A stretch of 52,701 nt of DNA, taken from Mesorhizobium mediterraneum. Its GTDB lineage: Bacteria; Pseudomonadota; Alphaproteobacteria; Rhizobiales; Rhizobiaceae. Location of the stretch: positions 326,720-379,420 of the forward strand of contig NZ_NPKI01000032.1 of the NCBI RefSeq assembly GCF_002284565.1, written 5' to 3'. The notes beneath the pieces are model-generated. The model did no database searches. It saw nothing but the letters and a program-made list of their open reading frames with translations, and was not told where the DNA came from. This document shows, one piece after another, positions 19,264 to 27,390 of the stretch (the stretch's first letter is position 1; every line of letters starts with the position of its first letter). The position numbers and the translations under genes were made by a program.

Positions 19264-19292
19264 CCCCGCTCGATACAAATGCCCCGGGGACA

Positions 19293-19436
19293 GGGCATGT
19301 TGAGATTCCAGGTCAGGGCGCGCCGAGAATGGTGGCTTCCGAGAACCGGAGCGGAGCGTACTTAAAGTACGTGAGCACCCGGAAGCGCAGGAAACCGCCA
19401 TTCGCAGGCCGGCCTCACCTGAATATCGACATGCCC
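19293..19436. repeat. RIME-like palindromic repeat, copy 1
   Basis: A 144-bp element that folds almost end to end: GGGCATGTTGA at the left pairs imperfectly with TCGACATGCCC at the right. A second arm pair surrounds GAATGGTGGCTTCC and GGAAACCGCCATTC. The centre is CGTAC-TTAAA-GTACG (19357-19371). It shares GAGAACCG, GTGAGCA and CGGAAGCGCAG with the element at 51443. The layout resembles Rhizobium-specific intergenic mosaic elements. It lies between two convergent genes and its right end touches the usg stop codon. Confidence 0.8.
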
Positions 19437-19708
19437 TAATGCAGCACGAACTCGCCGTCGACTTTGTGCCACTCATTCGGCGCGATCAGCTTCTGGTGCG
19501 TATAGCTCACCGAATGCAGCGGGCCATCGAGCTTGGTCTGCCAGAACTCGATGAACCGGATCAGCACCGGAAATTTCGGAGCGATGTCGTAGTCCTGCCA
19601 GATGAAGCTCTGCAGCAGATGCGGATGATCGGGAAAATGATAAAGAATCTTGGCCGTGGTCAAGCCATATCCCCTAAGCATCAGGTCCATTTCGGATTGG
19701 TCGCGCAT
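19436..19708 (-). CDS. usg: Usg protein
   Basis: Small protein of 90 residues with the Usg pattern known from alphaproteobacteria: LMLRGYGLTTAKILYHFPDH, then LLQSFIWQDYDIAPKFP, and a C-terminus HSVSYTHQKLIAPNEWHKVDG. In Caulobacter and others usg sits next to tryptophan genes; no trp gene is in this window. Function is not established. The ATG at 19708 has AGAGGAT upstream. Its stop codon is shared with the end of a palindromic repeat. High confidence in the family, none in the role. Confidence 0.93.
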   Translation of the reverse strand: MRDQSEMDLMLRGYGLTTAKILYHFPDHPHLLQSFIWQDYDIAPKFPVLIRFIEFWQTKLDGPLHSVSYTHQKLIAPNEWHKVDGEFVLH

Positions 19709-20015
19709 TTCGATCCTCTGGGTTGATTCTCCTTTCCTCCCAATGCGAAATTGTGCGCGCTATTTGCTTAATCGTCTATTGATTTTTTGTGGTTGAAGCC
19801 GGGTTTACTGTGCAAAATCATAAAGTTAGCAGCCGTCAACCCCGAGTGCTGACAACGGTGAGAAAAGCTTCTGCGGCATCCCGCCGCGCAAATCCAACGT
19901 CTAATGTTGCCGTCACCGCGGAACTGTTAATAATGCGCGCGAATTCGCGGCCGCTTCGCCGTGATGCCGACGGCGGTCAAGCCGGGCGGCCTGGTTTCGG
20001 GAGGAAAGTGAAGAA
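19709..20015. other. Intergenic region between usg and acs
   Basis: About 307 bp between divergent usg and acs. It is AT-richer near 19740-19840 than the surroundings, as expected for promoter DNA, and ends in GGGAGGAAAG just before the acs start. An open frame from 19789 runs into acs but has arginine/serine-rich, gene-unlike content. No RNA gene or clear hexamer pair was recognised. Confidence 0.5.
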
Positions 20016-21971
20016 ATGTCCGAGGTTCATGTCCATCGCGTCCAGCCGGCGTGGAAGAAGAATGCGCTGATCGACAATGACACCTATTTGAAATGGTACG
20101 CCGACAGCGTGAAGAACCCGGACAAGTTCTGGGGCAAGCACGGCAAGCGCATCGACTGGTTCAAGCCCTACAGCAAGGTCAAGAACACCTCCTTCGACGG
20201 CAAGGTCTCGATCAAATGGTTCGAGGACGGCGAGACCAATGTCTCATGGAACTGCATCGACCGGCATCTGAAGAAGCGCGGCGACCAGACCGCCATCATC
20301 TGGGAAGGCGACAACCCTTACGACGACAGGAAGATCACCTATAACGAGCTCTACGGCCATGTCTGCCGGCTCGCCAATGTGATGAAGAAGCACGGCGTCA
20401 AGAAGGGCGACCGCGTCACCATCTACATGCCGATGATCCCGGAAGCCGCCTATGCGATGCTCGCCTGCACGCGCATCGGCGCCATCCATTCGGTGGTCTT
20501 CGGCGGCTTCTCTCCGGACGCGCTGGCCGGCCGCATCGACGACTGCAAGTCGACCTTCGTCATCACCGCCGACGAGGGCCTGCGCGGCGGCAAGCCGATC
20601 CCGTTGAAGGATAATACCGACAAGGCGATCGAGATCGCCGCCAAGGCCGGAACGAAAGTCGAGAAGGTCGTGGTGGTGCGCCGCACCGGCGGCAAGACCG
20701 GCTGGGTGGCCGGACGCGACGTCTGGTACCACGACGAGGTCGCGACGGTTAAGGCGGAATGCAAGCCGGAGAAGATGAAGGCCGAGGACCCGCTGTTCAT
20801 CCTTTACACGTCGGGTTCGACCGGCAAGCCGAAGGGCGTGCTGCACACCACGGCGGGCTATCTCGTCTATGTCTCGATGACCCACCAACATGTCTTCGAC
20901 TATCATGACGGCGACATCTACTGGTGCACGGCCGATGTCGGCTGGGTCACCGGCCACAGCTATATCGTCTACGGGCCGCTCGCCAACGGCGCCACCACAC
21001 TGATGTTCGAAGGCGTGCCGAACTACCCGTCGCAGTCCCGCTTCTGGGAGGTCATCGACAAACACAAGGTCAATATCTTCTACACCGCGCCGACGGCGTT
21101 GCGCGCGCTGATGGGCGCCGGCGACGCCCATGTCGCCAGGACGTCGCGAAAGTCGCTGCGTGTGCTCGGCACGGTCGGCGAGCCGATCAATCCGGAGGCC
21201 TGGGAGTGGTATTTCAACGTCGTCGGCAACGGCAAGGTGCCGATCGTCGACACATGGTGGCAGACCGAGACGGGCGGCATCCTGATCACGCCTCTGCCCG
21301 GCGCCACCCACCTTAAGGCAGGTTCCGCGACGCGGCCGTTCTTCGGCGTGAAGCCGGAACTGGTGGACGGCGACGGCAAGGTGCTGGAAGGTGTTGCCAG
21401 CGGCAACCTCTGCATCGCCGATTCATGGCCAGGCCAGATGCGCACCGTCTATGGCGACCACGAGCGTTTCGAACAGACCTATTTTTCGAGCTATAAGGGC
21501 AAATACTTTACCGGCGACGGCTGCCGCCGCGACGCCGATGGCTACTACTGGATCACCGGCCGCGTCGACGACGTCATCAATGTCTCCGGCCACCGCATGG
21601 GCACGGCCGAGGTCGAATCCGCGCTGGTTTCGCACGAGAAAGTCTCGGAAGCTGCCGTCGTCGGCTATCCGCACGACATCAAGGGCCAGGGCATCTACTG
21701 TTATGTCACGCTGATGGCCGGCGAGAAGCCGGGCGAGGAGCTGCGCAAGGAACTCATCGCCCATGTCCGCAAGGACATCGGCGCCATCGCCACGCCCGAC
21801 AAGATCCAGTTCGCTCCGGGCCTGCCGAAGACCCGTTCGGGCAAGATCATGCGGCGCATCCTGCGCAAGATCGCCGAGGACGATTTTGCCGCGCTCGGCG
21901 ATACCTCGACGCTGGCCGATCCGGCGGTCGTCGACGACCTCGTCGCCAACCGGCAAAACAAGAGGGCTTGA
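20016..21971 (+). CDS. acs: Acetyl-CoA synthetase
   Basis: AMP-forming acetate-CoA ligase, 651 residues, the usual length. It activates acetate for the TCA cycle and lipid synthesis. The P-loop-like adenylation motif is YTSGSTGKPKGVLHT (about residue 263), the acetate pocket region reads DTWWQTETGG (about 412), and the hinge and regulatory lysine are in TRSGKIMRRILRKIA near the C-terminus. That lysine is the acetylation site controlling the enzyme in many bacteria. Start at 20016 with GGAGG upstream. Single-gene unit followed by a palindromic repeat. Confidence 0.98.
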   Translation: MSEVHVHRVQPAWKKNALIDNDTYLKWYADSVKNPDKFWGKHGKRIDWFKPYSKVKNTSFDGKVSIKWFEDGETNVSWNCIDRHLKKRGDQTAIIWEGDNPYDDRKITYNELYGHVCRLANVMKKHGVKKGDRVTIYMPMIPEAAYAMLACTRIGAIHSVVFGGFSPDALAGRIDDCKSTFVITADEGLRGGKPIPLKDNTDKAIEIAAKAGTKVEKVVVVRRTGGKTGWVAGRDVWYHDEVATVKAECKPEKMKAEDPLFILYTSGSTGKPKGVLHTTAGYLVYVSMTHQHVFDYHDGDIYWCTADVGWVTGHSYIVYGPLANGATTLMFEGVPNYPSQSRFWEVIDKHKVNIFYTAPTALRALMGAGDAHVARTSRKSLRVLGTVGEPINPEAWEWYFNVVGNGKVPIVDTWWQTETGGILITPLPGATHLKAGSATRPFFGVKPELVDGDGKVLEGVASGNLCIADSWPGQMRTVYGDHERFEQTYFSSYKGKYFTGDGCRRDADGYYWITGRVDDVINVSGHRMGTAEVESALVSHEKVSEAAVVGYPHDIKGQGIYCYVTLMAGEKPGEELRKELIAHVRKDIGAIATPDKIQFAPGLPKTRSGKIMRRILRKIAEDDFAALGDTSTLADPAVVDDLVANRQNKRA

Positions 21972-22098
21972 TGCAGGCAGCAACCGCCACAACGTGCGCA
22001 AATCTCGGCGTCTACTGCTTGGTCGACCGGCCGGCCCGTGTCGAGAGATGATGCGGTTCGTTTAGGCGGTGCAGAACATTTGAGATGAGGGCGGGACA

Positions 22099-22257
22099 GC
22101 GCCCCCCTCTGTCCTGCCGGACATCTCCCCCACTTGGGGGGAGATCGGCAGTTCGGGCGCCGCGCCCAGAATACCACGCCGGCGATTGGCGAAAGCCGTG
22201 GTGACGGCCAATCTCCCTCCTTGTGGGGGAGATGTCCGGCAGGGCAGAGGGGGGCGC
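22099..22257. repeat. Double-ended inverted repeat, copy 1
   Basis: A 159-bp element whose ends are inverted copies of each other: GCGCCCCCCTCTGTCCTGCC on the left and the same block, one base changed, on the right strand. Inside each end is a smaller hairpin built from CATCTCCCCCAC and GGGGGAGAT. It fills most of the 320-bp gap between the convergent acs and cyclopropane synthase genes and is closely related to the element at 50002. No gene is seen in the rest of the gap. Confidence 0.85.
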
Positions 22258-22291
22258 GAAGGATCGCGGCAGAACGCAACATGTGTGCTGA

Positions 22292-23560
22292 TCATCGATA
22301 CAAATCCGCTCGCGTCGGCGGCAGACCGCTTGGACCCCGCGCCCGCTTGGTGACGACGGTCTGGAAAATCTGCGCCGAGGCGCGTTCGAAAGTGATCGAA
22401 CAGCCGGTGAGATAAAGCAGCCAGAGGCGCGCCTTGGCTTCGCCAACCTCGGCGATCGCTTCGTCGAAGCGTGCGTGCAGGCGCTCGGCCCACAGGCGGC
22501 AGGTGCGGGCGTAGTGCTCGCGCAAATTCTCGACATCGTAGACGAGGAAGCCGTGCGCTTCGAGATTGCCGAGCGTCATCCCGATCGTGTCGAGCTCGCC
22601 GCCGGGAAAGATGTATTTGATCAGCGCCTTGAATTCCGGGCCTTTGCGCAAGGTCTTCTTGATGCTGCCCTTGTCGCGCCGGGTGATGGCGTGATGCAGA
22701 TAGATGCCGCCCGGCTTGAGCAGGCGATGGATGGTCGAGAAATAGGCCGCGTGGTTGGCGAGCCCCAGATGCTCGAACATGCCGATCGACGAGATCTTGT
22801 CGAAGGAGCCGGACAGCTCGGCGTAGGATTTTATCTCGATGGTGATGCGATCCTCCAGCCCCTCGGCGCGGACGCGCTCGCGGGCTAGCTGGGTCTGGGC
22901 TTCCGACAGCGAGACGCCGTGGCCGACGACACCGTAATTTTTCGCGGCATGGATGAGCATGGCTCCCCAGCCGCAGCCGATGTCGAGCAGCCTTTCGCCC
23001 GGCTTCAGCCGGAGCTTGCGGCAGATGTGGTCGAGCTTGTCTTTCTGCGCCTGGTCGATGCCGTTGGCGAAATCGGTGAAATAGCCGCAGCTATAGACCA
23101 TGCGTTCATCGAGGAAGAGGCGGTAGAAGGCGTTCGAAATGTCGTAGTGGTGCTGGATCGCTTGCCTGTTCGACCCGCTGACGAAGGGGTTGCGCCCGGA
23201 AAGGTTGGTCCGCGCCGCCATCTGCTTTCTCGAAAACAGCACGGCCGGCAAGTCGCGCAAGATCGCGAGTTTCGGCAATGTCTTTAGCTTCGTCCTGAGC
23301 TTGCCTTGCGAAGGCAGGGCGTAGAAATCGAACAGCGATCCGCCTTCCACGTCGATTGTCTTGGAAATCCACATTTCGATCAGCGTCGAAAGGGACGGCC
23401 GGCGGATCACCTGCCAGACGATGTCCTGGTCATTGATGGTGAGCACAGGGCCGGTGACCGGCCCGATCCGCTCGCCGGTCCACAGCCTGACCGCGAAACC
23501 CGGCTTCAGCGTTTCGATAGCCGTTCGAACAATCCGTGCTGCCTTGTCGGCTGCCTCCAT
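22292..23560 (-). CDS. cfa: Cyclopropane-fatty-acyl-phospholipid synthase family protein
   Basis: SAM-dependent methyltransferase of the CFA synthase family, 422 residues. Such enzymes add a methylene bridge to unsaturated acyl chains of membrane phospholipids, a common rhizobial stationary-phase and acid response. The SAM site LLDIGCGWGAMLIHAA lies at about residues 193-208, preceded by the family motif MVYSCGYF (about 157), and HAITRRDKGSIKKTLRKG follows. The N-terminal domain (about 1-120) is the usual lipid-binding part. Start at 23560 with AGAGGACGG upstream; an earlier in-frame start would add a 28-residue non-conserved stretch. Confidence 0.93.
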   Translation of the reverse strand: MEAADKAARIVRTAIETLKPGFAVRLWTGERIGPVTGPVLTINDQDIVWQVIRRPSLSTLIEMWISKTIDVEGGSLFDFYALPSQGKLRTKLKTLPKLAILRDLPAVLFSRKQMAARTNLSGRNPFVSGSNRQAIQHHYDISNAFYRLFLDERMVYSCGYFTDFANGIDQAQKDKLDHICRKLRLKPGERLLDIGCGWGAMLIHAAKNYGVVGHGVSLSEAQTQLARERVRAEGLEDRITIEIKSYAELSGSFDKISSIGMFEHLGLANHAAYFSTIHRLLKPGGIYLHHAITRRDKGSIKKTLRKGPEFKALIKYIFPGGELDTIGMTLGNLEAHGFLVYDVENLREHYARTCRLWAERLHARFDEAIAEVGEAKARLWLLYLTGCSITFERASAQIFQTVVTKRARGPSGLPPTRADLYR

Positions 23561-23721
23561 TCCCGTCCTCTCATGCTCAGCACGCTGGCGGTCCGGCGCC
23601 GACTTTGCCTGTCCGATCGGATAGTCGCAAGCCGCTAGCGACAAGCTCGCACGGCATTTTCACCATGGCGCCTTGCCATTTGCGGATCGACACCCCATCA
23701 TGAGGGCGTGTTCAACAAATC

Positions 23722-23736
23722 GAAAGGAGGTGATCC
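23722..23736 (+). promoter_or_regulatory. Perfect anti-16S Shine-Dalgarno sequence
   Basis: GAAAGGAGGTGATCC is the exact complement of the conserved 3' end of bacterial 16S rRNA (GGATCACCTCCTTTC). Normal sites match 4-6 bases; here 15 match. The GGAGG core ends 7 bases before the ATG at 23738. Confidence 0.9.
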
Positions 23737-23737
23737 G

Positions 23738-23809
23738 ATGTCGAGTGATTTCGTTTTCCAGAACGTGGCCTCAGCGGATTGCACTTTCGGGAAGCAGTCT
23801 TCCCGTTAA
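23738..23809 (+). CDS. Small ORF of 23 codons in a free-standing transcription unit
   Basis: ATG to TAA, 23 residues: MSSDFVFQNVASADC followed by TFGKQSSR. It has an extreme ribosome binding site (23722-23736) at ideal spacing. No signal peptide or membrane segment is visible, and I do not recognise the peptide. Downstream are two short hairpins (about 23827-23847 and CCATGG-N6-CCATGG at 23848-23865), then a terminator at 23878. The next gene in the plus direction is missing: the neighbour beyond the terminator is convergent. It is therefore not an obvious leader of a downstream gene. It could be a real small protein, a dual-function RNA, or an RNA that titrates ribosomes. No convincing promoter was found. 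Confidence 0.6.
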   Translation: MSSDFVFQNVASADCTFGKQSSR

Positions 23810-23877
23810 GGCGCGAGATGCGCGGCTGGTGACGTAAAACGTCGCCGCCATGGGCCGCGCCATGGACGGAAACACGG

Positions 23878-23913
23878 AAGGCCGCCGACTTCGAGAGAAG
23901 CGGCGGCCTTTTC
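23878..23913 (+). terminator. Rho-independent terminator of the small transcription unit
   Basis: AAGGCCGCCG-A-CTTC, loop GAGA, GAAG-CGGCGGCCTT followed by TTCC: 14 base pairs with one bulged A and a tetraloop. The flanking A and T make it plausible in both directions, so it may also serve the convergent gene ending at 23945. Confidence 0.85.
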
Positions 23914-23944
23914 CTTGTTCTGGACCCCGTTTAGTCAATGCCCT

Positions 23945-25306
23945 CTACTTGGTCAGTGCCAGGCTTTCGATGTTGCGCGCTATGTCCTGGAAAGCCTGAT
24001 TGAGTTCCGTCCCGTTGGCGGCCTGATAGAAGTGCTTGATCTTGGCGGTATCCGGGCTCGCGCAATTCTGCAGTGTCGCCTGGGCATTCTCCTCGTTGAG
24101 ATCGAAACCGATGGTGAAGATTTCGATGCCCTTGTCGCGCATGGCGGTACACAGCGTCTTGGCTGCCGTGCGAGTCGGTTCCTTGCCGGCATCATTGTAG
24201 ACCTCACCGACAGTGCTGGCGTCGAAATAGGACAGGTTAAACTCGCCGTCGGTCATCAGGATCGCGATTTTGGCGACCTTTTTCGGATCCGCCTTGGCCG
24301 GCCGCTGCGAAGCATTCATCACGCTGCCCCAGTTTTCCGAAAGCATGTACCAGGTCCACTGCACGCCGATATGGCCCGCGGTGCCGCCCGACGCGACAAA
24401 GTTCTTGATGACGTTCTTGAGCGCCGTGGCGTCCGCCGTCAGCGGCTTCAACGCGGCGGCCGGGCAGGCAGCCGTGCCGGTCTGCCAGGCGAAGGACGAC
24501 AACAGGTAGTCGCGATTGACCATGCTGACATCGGGACCGGCATCCGAATATTGATAGGTGCCCTTGCGCTCGGTGGCGCAATTGTCCGGACGCGTTAAGC
24601 CGGAGACGTACTGTACGGCGCCATTGCCGGGCGCCTGCTTGCGCTGGCTGGTCGAGGTTTCGACATAGACGCTGCTGCCGGCAAGCGCGCCGGCATTCAC
24701 CGAATTGGCGTAGGGCACGATGGAGACTCGCACCCGTGGCTTGGCGGGGTCCTGACCGCTCAGGAAGCTGTCGACCGCGTTCGCCGCAGCCGTCCTCAGA
24801 TCGATGATTTTCTGGCCCGCCATCGACCCTGTGACGTCGAGCATCATCGCCACTTCGATCGTCTTGTCCGAATAGACCGCCGTCGTCGATGCGGCAACGC
24901 GCTTCATATCACCCATGCTGAAAATCGGAAAATAAAGGCCGACATCGACATAGACGTCCGCCTGGACCGTCTTGGCGATTTTGTCGACTGTCAATTTGTC
25001 GAGGACGATCTGGTCAGCGCTCAGGATGCCCGCTTGGCTGTTGGCGTTGAGAAAGGCCTGCACCGATGTGTTGGCATCGGCCTCCTTGATAACGCCGGTC
25101 GTCAGGTCGCGCGCCGTCGAGGTCACCGCCGCATCGACCACGCCTTGCAGGCTCGACTTGGCGTTGGAGAGCTGGGAGACGTTGACGGCAAAGCCGGCGC
25201 CCAGTGCCAGCACCGACGCGACGATGCCGAACAGAACCGCAAAATTTCCGCTGCGATCCTTGGCAAAGCCGCCGATCGCGTCAACAAGACCCCCAAAATG
25301 CCGCAT
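23945..25306 (-). CDS. TadG-like pilus-associated protein with von Willebrand A domain
   Basis: Protein of 453 residues. The N-terminus (about 14-42, RSGNFAVLFGIVASVLALGA) is the single membrane helix typical of TadE/TadG-type Flp pilus assembly proteins. From about residue 150 comes a von Willebrand factor A domain with an intact metal site (MMLDVTGSMAG, later LMTDGEFN). TadG-like proteins lie in the periplasm anchored in the inner membrane. No other tad/cpa gene is present, so this is an isolated copy and may have another role. Start at 25306 with GGAGGCGG upstream; a longer frame without a good site extends to 25456. Confidence 0.9.
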   Translation of the reverse strand: MRHFGGLVDAIGGFAKDRSGNFAVLFGIVASVLALGAGFAVNVSQLSNAKSSLQGVVDAAVTSTARDLTTGVIKEADANTSVQAFLNANSQAGILSADQIVLDKLTVDKIAKTVQADVYVDVGLYFPIFSMGDMKRVAASTTAVYSDKTIEVAMMLDVTGSMAGQKIIDLRTAAANAVDSFLSGQDPAKPRVRVSIVPYANSVNAGALAGSSVYVETSTSQRKQAPGNGAVQYVSGLTRPDNCATERKGTYQYSDAGPDVSMVNRDYLLSSFAWQTGTAACPAAALKPLTADATALKNVIKNFVASGGTAGHIGVQWTWYMLSENWGSVMNASQRPAKADPKKVAKIAILMTDGEFNLSYFDASTVGEVYNDAGKEPTRTAAKTLCTAMRDKGIEIFTIGFDLNEENAQATLQNCASPDTAKIKHFYQAANGTELNQAFQDIARNIESLALTK

Positions 25307-25650
25307 GCTTCCGCCTCCATTCGCCAACGACATCGAGGTCGTGTGAAGGCGCATTGCAGGAATCCGGCCGGATGGCACCGCCAAGGGACCAACAGCCAAC
25401 GGCTCATTGTCAAACCATTGTTTCTGCTTGGTTTGGGAATGCGACAGGGTGAACAACCGGTAAACGACAAGCCGCTGCGGCAGTTTCGTTTACGAAATGC
25501 TTACCATGATCCCGCCGTGTGCCGTGGAGCACAAGAACTCGGTCCCGATCCGGCACAGACGGGCTGTGCCGAAGCGGATCAGGCTCACCAGATCTGTAGG
25601 ACAGCCCCGGATGATAGTAACAGCGGGACGCACGCCGTTCGCCTGAGCTT
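25307..25650. other. Intergenic region upstream of the TadG-like gene
   Basis: 344 bp between two genes on the minus strand. It contains the palindrome at 25484 and no open frame with gene-like composition. Nothing else was recognised. Confidence 0.5.
25484..25497. promoter_or_regulatory. Palindrome upstream of the TadG-like gene
   Basis: TTTCGT-TT-ACGAAA, perfect 6-bp arms, about 180 bp before the start of the TadG-like gene. The symmetry and AT-rich setting suggest an operator; the binding protein is unknown. Confidence 0.35.
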
Positions 25651-26520
25651 CTATGCCAGCATCTGCGCGCTGACGGTCCTGTCGACGCCGCGATGGGGCG
25701 GGTTGAACAAGTTGCTTTCCTGCTCGTAGGTCCAGACCTTGAACAGCCCAAGCCGGTGCGGGCCGAAACTGTGCAGCAGCGGCACGTCTGTCGCGTCGCG
25801 GCCGCGCGCGATGACGATGCGGCCGATCCTCGGCATGTTGTGGCGGGGGTCGAACGTGTACCATTTGCCATCGAGGAACACTTCCAGCCACGCCGAAAAA
25901 TCCATCGGTGCCGGGTCGAGCGGCACGCCGATGTCGCCGAGATAACCGTTCACATAGCGGGCGGGGATGTTCATGCAGCGGCAGAGCGTGATCGCCAGAT
26001 GAGCGAAGTCGCGGCAGACGCCGACGCGCTCTTCATGCGCCTGCGCCGCCGTGCGTGTCGGGCGCGCATAGCCGTAGCCGAACGACAGACGGTTGTGGAC
26101 ATAGTCGACGATCGCCTGCACCCGCGCCCAACCGGAGGGAACAGGGCCGAAAACCTGCCAGGCCAATCCGCCGAGGTGGTCGGTCTCGCAATAGCGGCTG
26201 CCGAGCAGATAGCAGAGCACGTCGTCGGGCAACTCCGCCACCGGCACTTCCCTGGCCAGTAGGTTGACCTCGTCGGCCTCGCCGCTGTCCTCGACGACGG
26301 CGTCGTAGAGAATGCGAAAGCCGCCGCCAGGCGCCGTGAAGCGACGGCAGGTGTTGCCATAAAGGTCGTGATAGAGCCTGGTTGGGACGGCCGGCGAGGT
26401 CAGCACGCGCGTCTGCCGCTTGATGTCTGCCTGCCGCTCCTTGTGGATCTCGAGCAGCGAAATCACCGGGGTGGCTTCCGCACAGTCGATGGCGATTTCG
26501 TAGCCGAGCCGAATCAGCAT
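25651..26520 (-). CDS. Transglutaminase-like protein with Ser at the usual His position
   Basis: Cytoplasmic protein of 289 residues with an N-terminal beta-rich domain (about 1-100) and a transglutaminase-like cysteine protease core (about 150-235). The nucleophile Cys is in RVGVCRDFAHLA (about 175) and the Asp in WYTFDPRHN (about 229). At the position where the triad His normally stands (HAW) the sequence is DFSAWLEV, with a TCG serine codon. I recall relatives with the same change, so it may mark a subfamily with altered or lost catalysis. Start at 26520 with GGGGTGG upstream. Confidence 0.9.
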   Translation of the reverse strand: MLIRLGYEIAIDCAEATPVISLLEIHKERQADIKRQTRVLTSPAVPTRLYHDLYGNTCRRFTAPGGGFRILYDAVVEDSGEADEVNLLAREVPVAELPDDVLCYLLGSRYCETDHLGGLAWQVFGPVPSGWARVQAIVDYVHNRLSFGYGYARPTRTAAQAHEERVGVCRDFAHLAITLCRCMNIPARYVNGYLGDIGVPLDPAPMDFSAWLEVFLDGKWYTFDPRHNMPRIGRIVIARGRDATDVPLLHSFGPHRLGLFKVWTYEQESNLFNPPHRGVDRTVSAQMLA

Positions 26521-26696
26521 CGCGGTTCCACCCCTTTTTGAGCATCGCGGAAGACAGTCTGGTGAACGCGAGACGGCTCGCCGTGGTTCCCTGGCATTGT
26601 CGAAAACGCGGCCTCGCGCCTTCCCATGCAGCCGACGCGACGTTACGGTCGATCGACAGGCTTTGATCTCTCCGAAACAACCTCCCGGGATAGCAG

Positions 26697-27368
26697 ATGT
26701 TCGCAGGCAAAAAATTCGCAGCCTTCCTGTTCGACATGGACGGCACAGTGGTCAATTCGATTGCCGCGGCAGAAAGGGTATGGGCAGATTGGGCACACCG
26801 GCAAGGTCTCGACGTTGCTGCATTCCTGCCGACGATCCACGGCGTGCGGGCGATTGAGACCATAGCTCGGCTGGCGCTTCCAGGCGTCGACCCGATGCGC
26901 GAAGCCGATGCGCTTCTGAAGGCCGAGGTGGCCGATATCGACGGCATCCTTCCGATCGCCGGCGCCGCGGCGTTTCTGGCGTCGCTGCCGCCCGAGCGCT
27001 GGGCCATCGTCACCTCTGCGCCGCGCGAGCTGGCTCTCCTGCGCATCGCGGCCGCCGGCATCCCGCTTCCCGCTGTCCTTGTCGCGGCCGAGGACGTTTC
27101 CCACGGCAAGCCGGCGCCCGATTGCTTCCGGCTGGCGGCCGAGCGGCTGGGCGTCGATGCGCGCGACTGCCTCGTTTTCGAAGATGCGCCCGCCGGAATA
27201 TCGGCGGCCGAGGCGGCAGGTGCTGCGGTCATGGTGATCAGCGCCACGCACCAGCATCCGCTGCAAACGCCGCATGCCGCAATCGCCGGTTACGACGCGA
27301 TCGGCATCGCTGTTGACGACCGCGGCTGGATCGCCCTCGAGCCGGAGCGCGCCGCCGAGGTCTGCTAA
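26697..27368 (+). CDS. HAD-family phosphatase, sugar-phosphatase type
   Basis: Haloacid dehalogenase superfamily hydrolase of 223 residues, subfamily IA. The nucleophile motif is FLFDMDGTVVNS (Asp near residue 13), motif II IVTSAPREL, the lysine in GKPAPDCFRLAA, and motif IV VFEDAPAGISAAEAAG. The pattern resembles sugar phosphatases such as YfbT and 2-deoxyglucose-6-phosphatase. The true substrate is not predictable. The next gene is convergent after 22 bp. Confidence 0.93.
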   Translation: MFAGKKFAAFLFDMDGTVVNSIAAAERVWADWAHRQGLDVAAFLPTIHGVRAIETIARLALPGVDPMREADALLKAEVADIDGILPIAGAAAFLASLPPERWAIVTSAPRELALLRIAAAGIPLPAVLVAAEDVSHGKPAPDCFRLAAERLGVDARDCLVFEDAPAGISAAEAAGAAVMVISATHQHPLQTPHAAIAGYDAIGIAVDDRGWIALEPERAAEVC

Positions 27369-27390
27369 GCCTCAAGTATCAGGGTCGTGA

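Noticed and set aside
19293..19436. Insertion sequence remnant
   Set aside because: No transposase fragment or target duplication; the whole element is a nested palindrome matching another intergenic copy.
19789..20070. Plus-strand frame of 93 codons overlapping the acs start
   Set aside because: Ser/Arg-rich, weak start, and overlaps the well-supported acs ATG and its ribosome binding site.
20244..21311. 355-codon minus-strand frame opposite acs
   Set aside because: Antisense shadow of a clear acetyl-CoA synthetase gene.
23849..23940. Second small ORF starting in the hairpin region after the 23-codon ORF
   Set aside because: It runs through the terminator stem and into the convergent gene, has no ribosome binding site, and is explained by the GC-rich hairpins.
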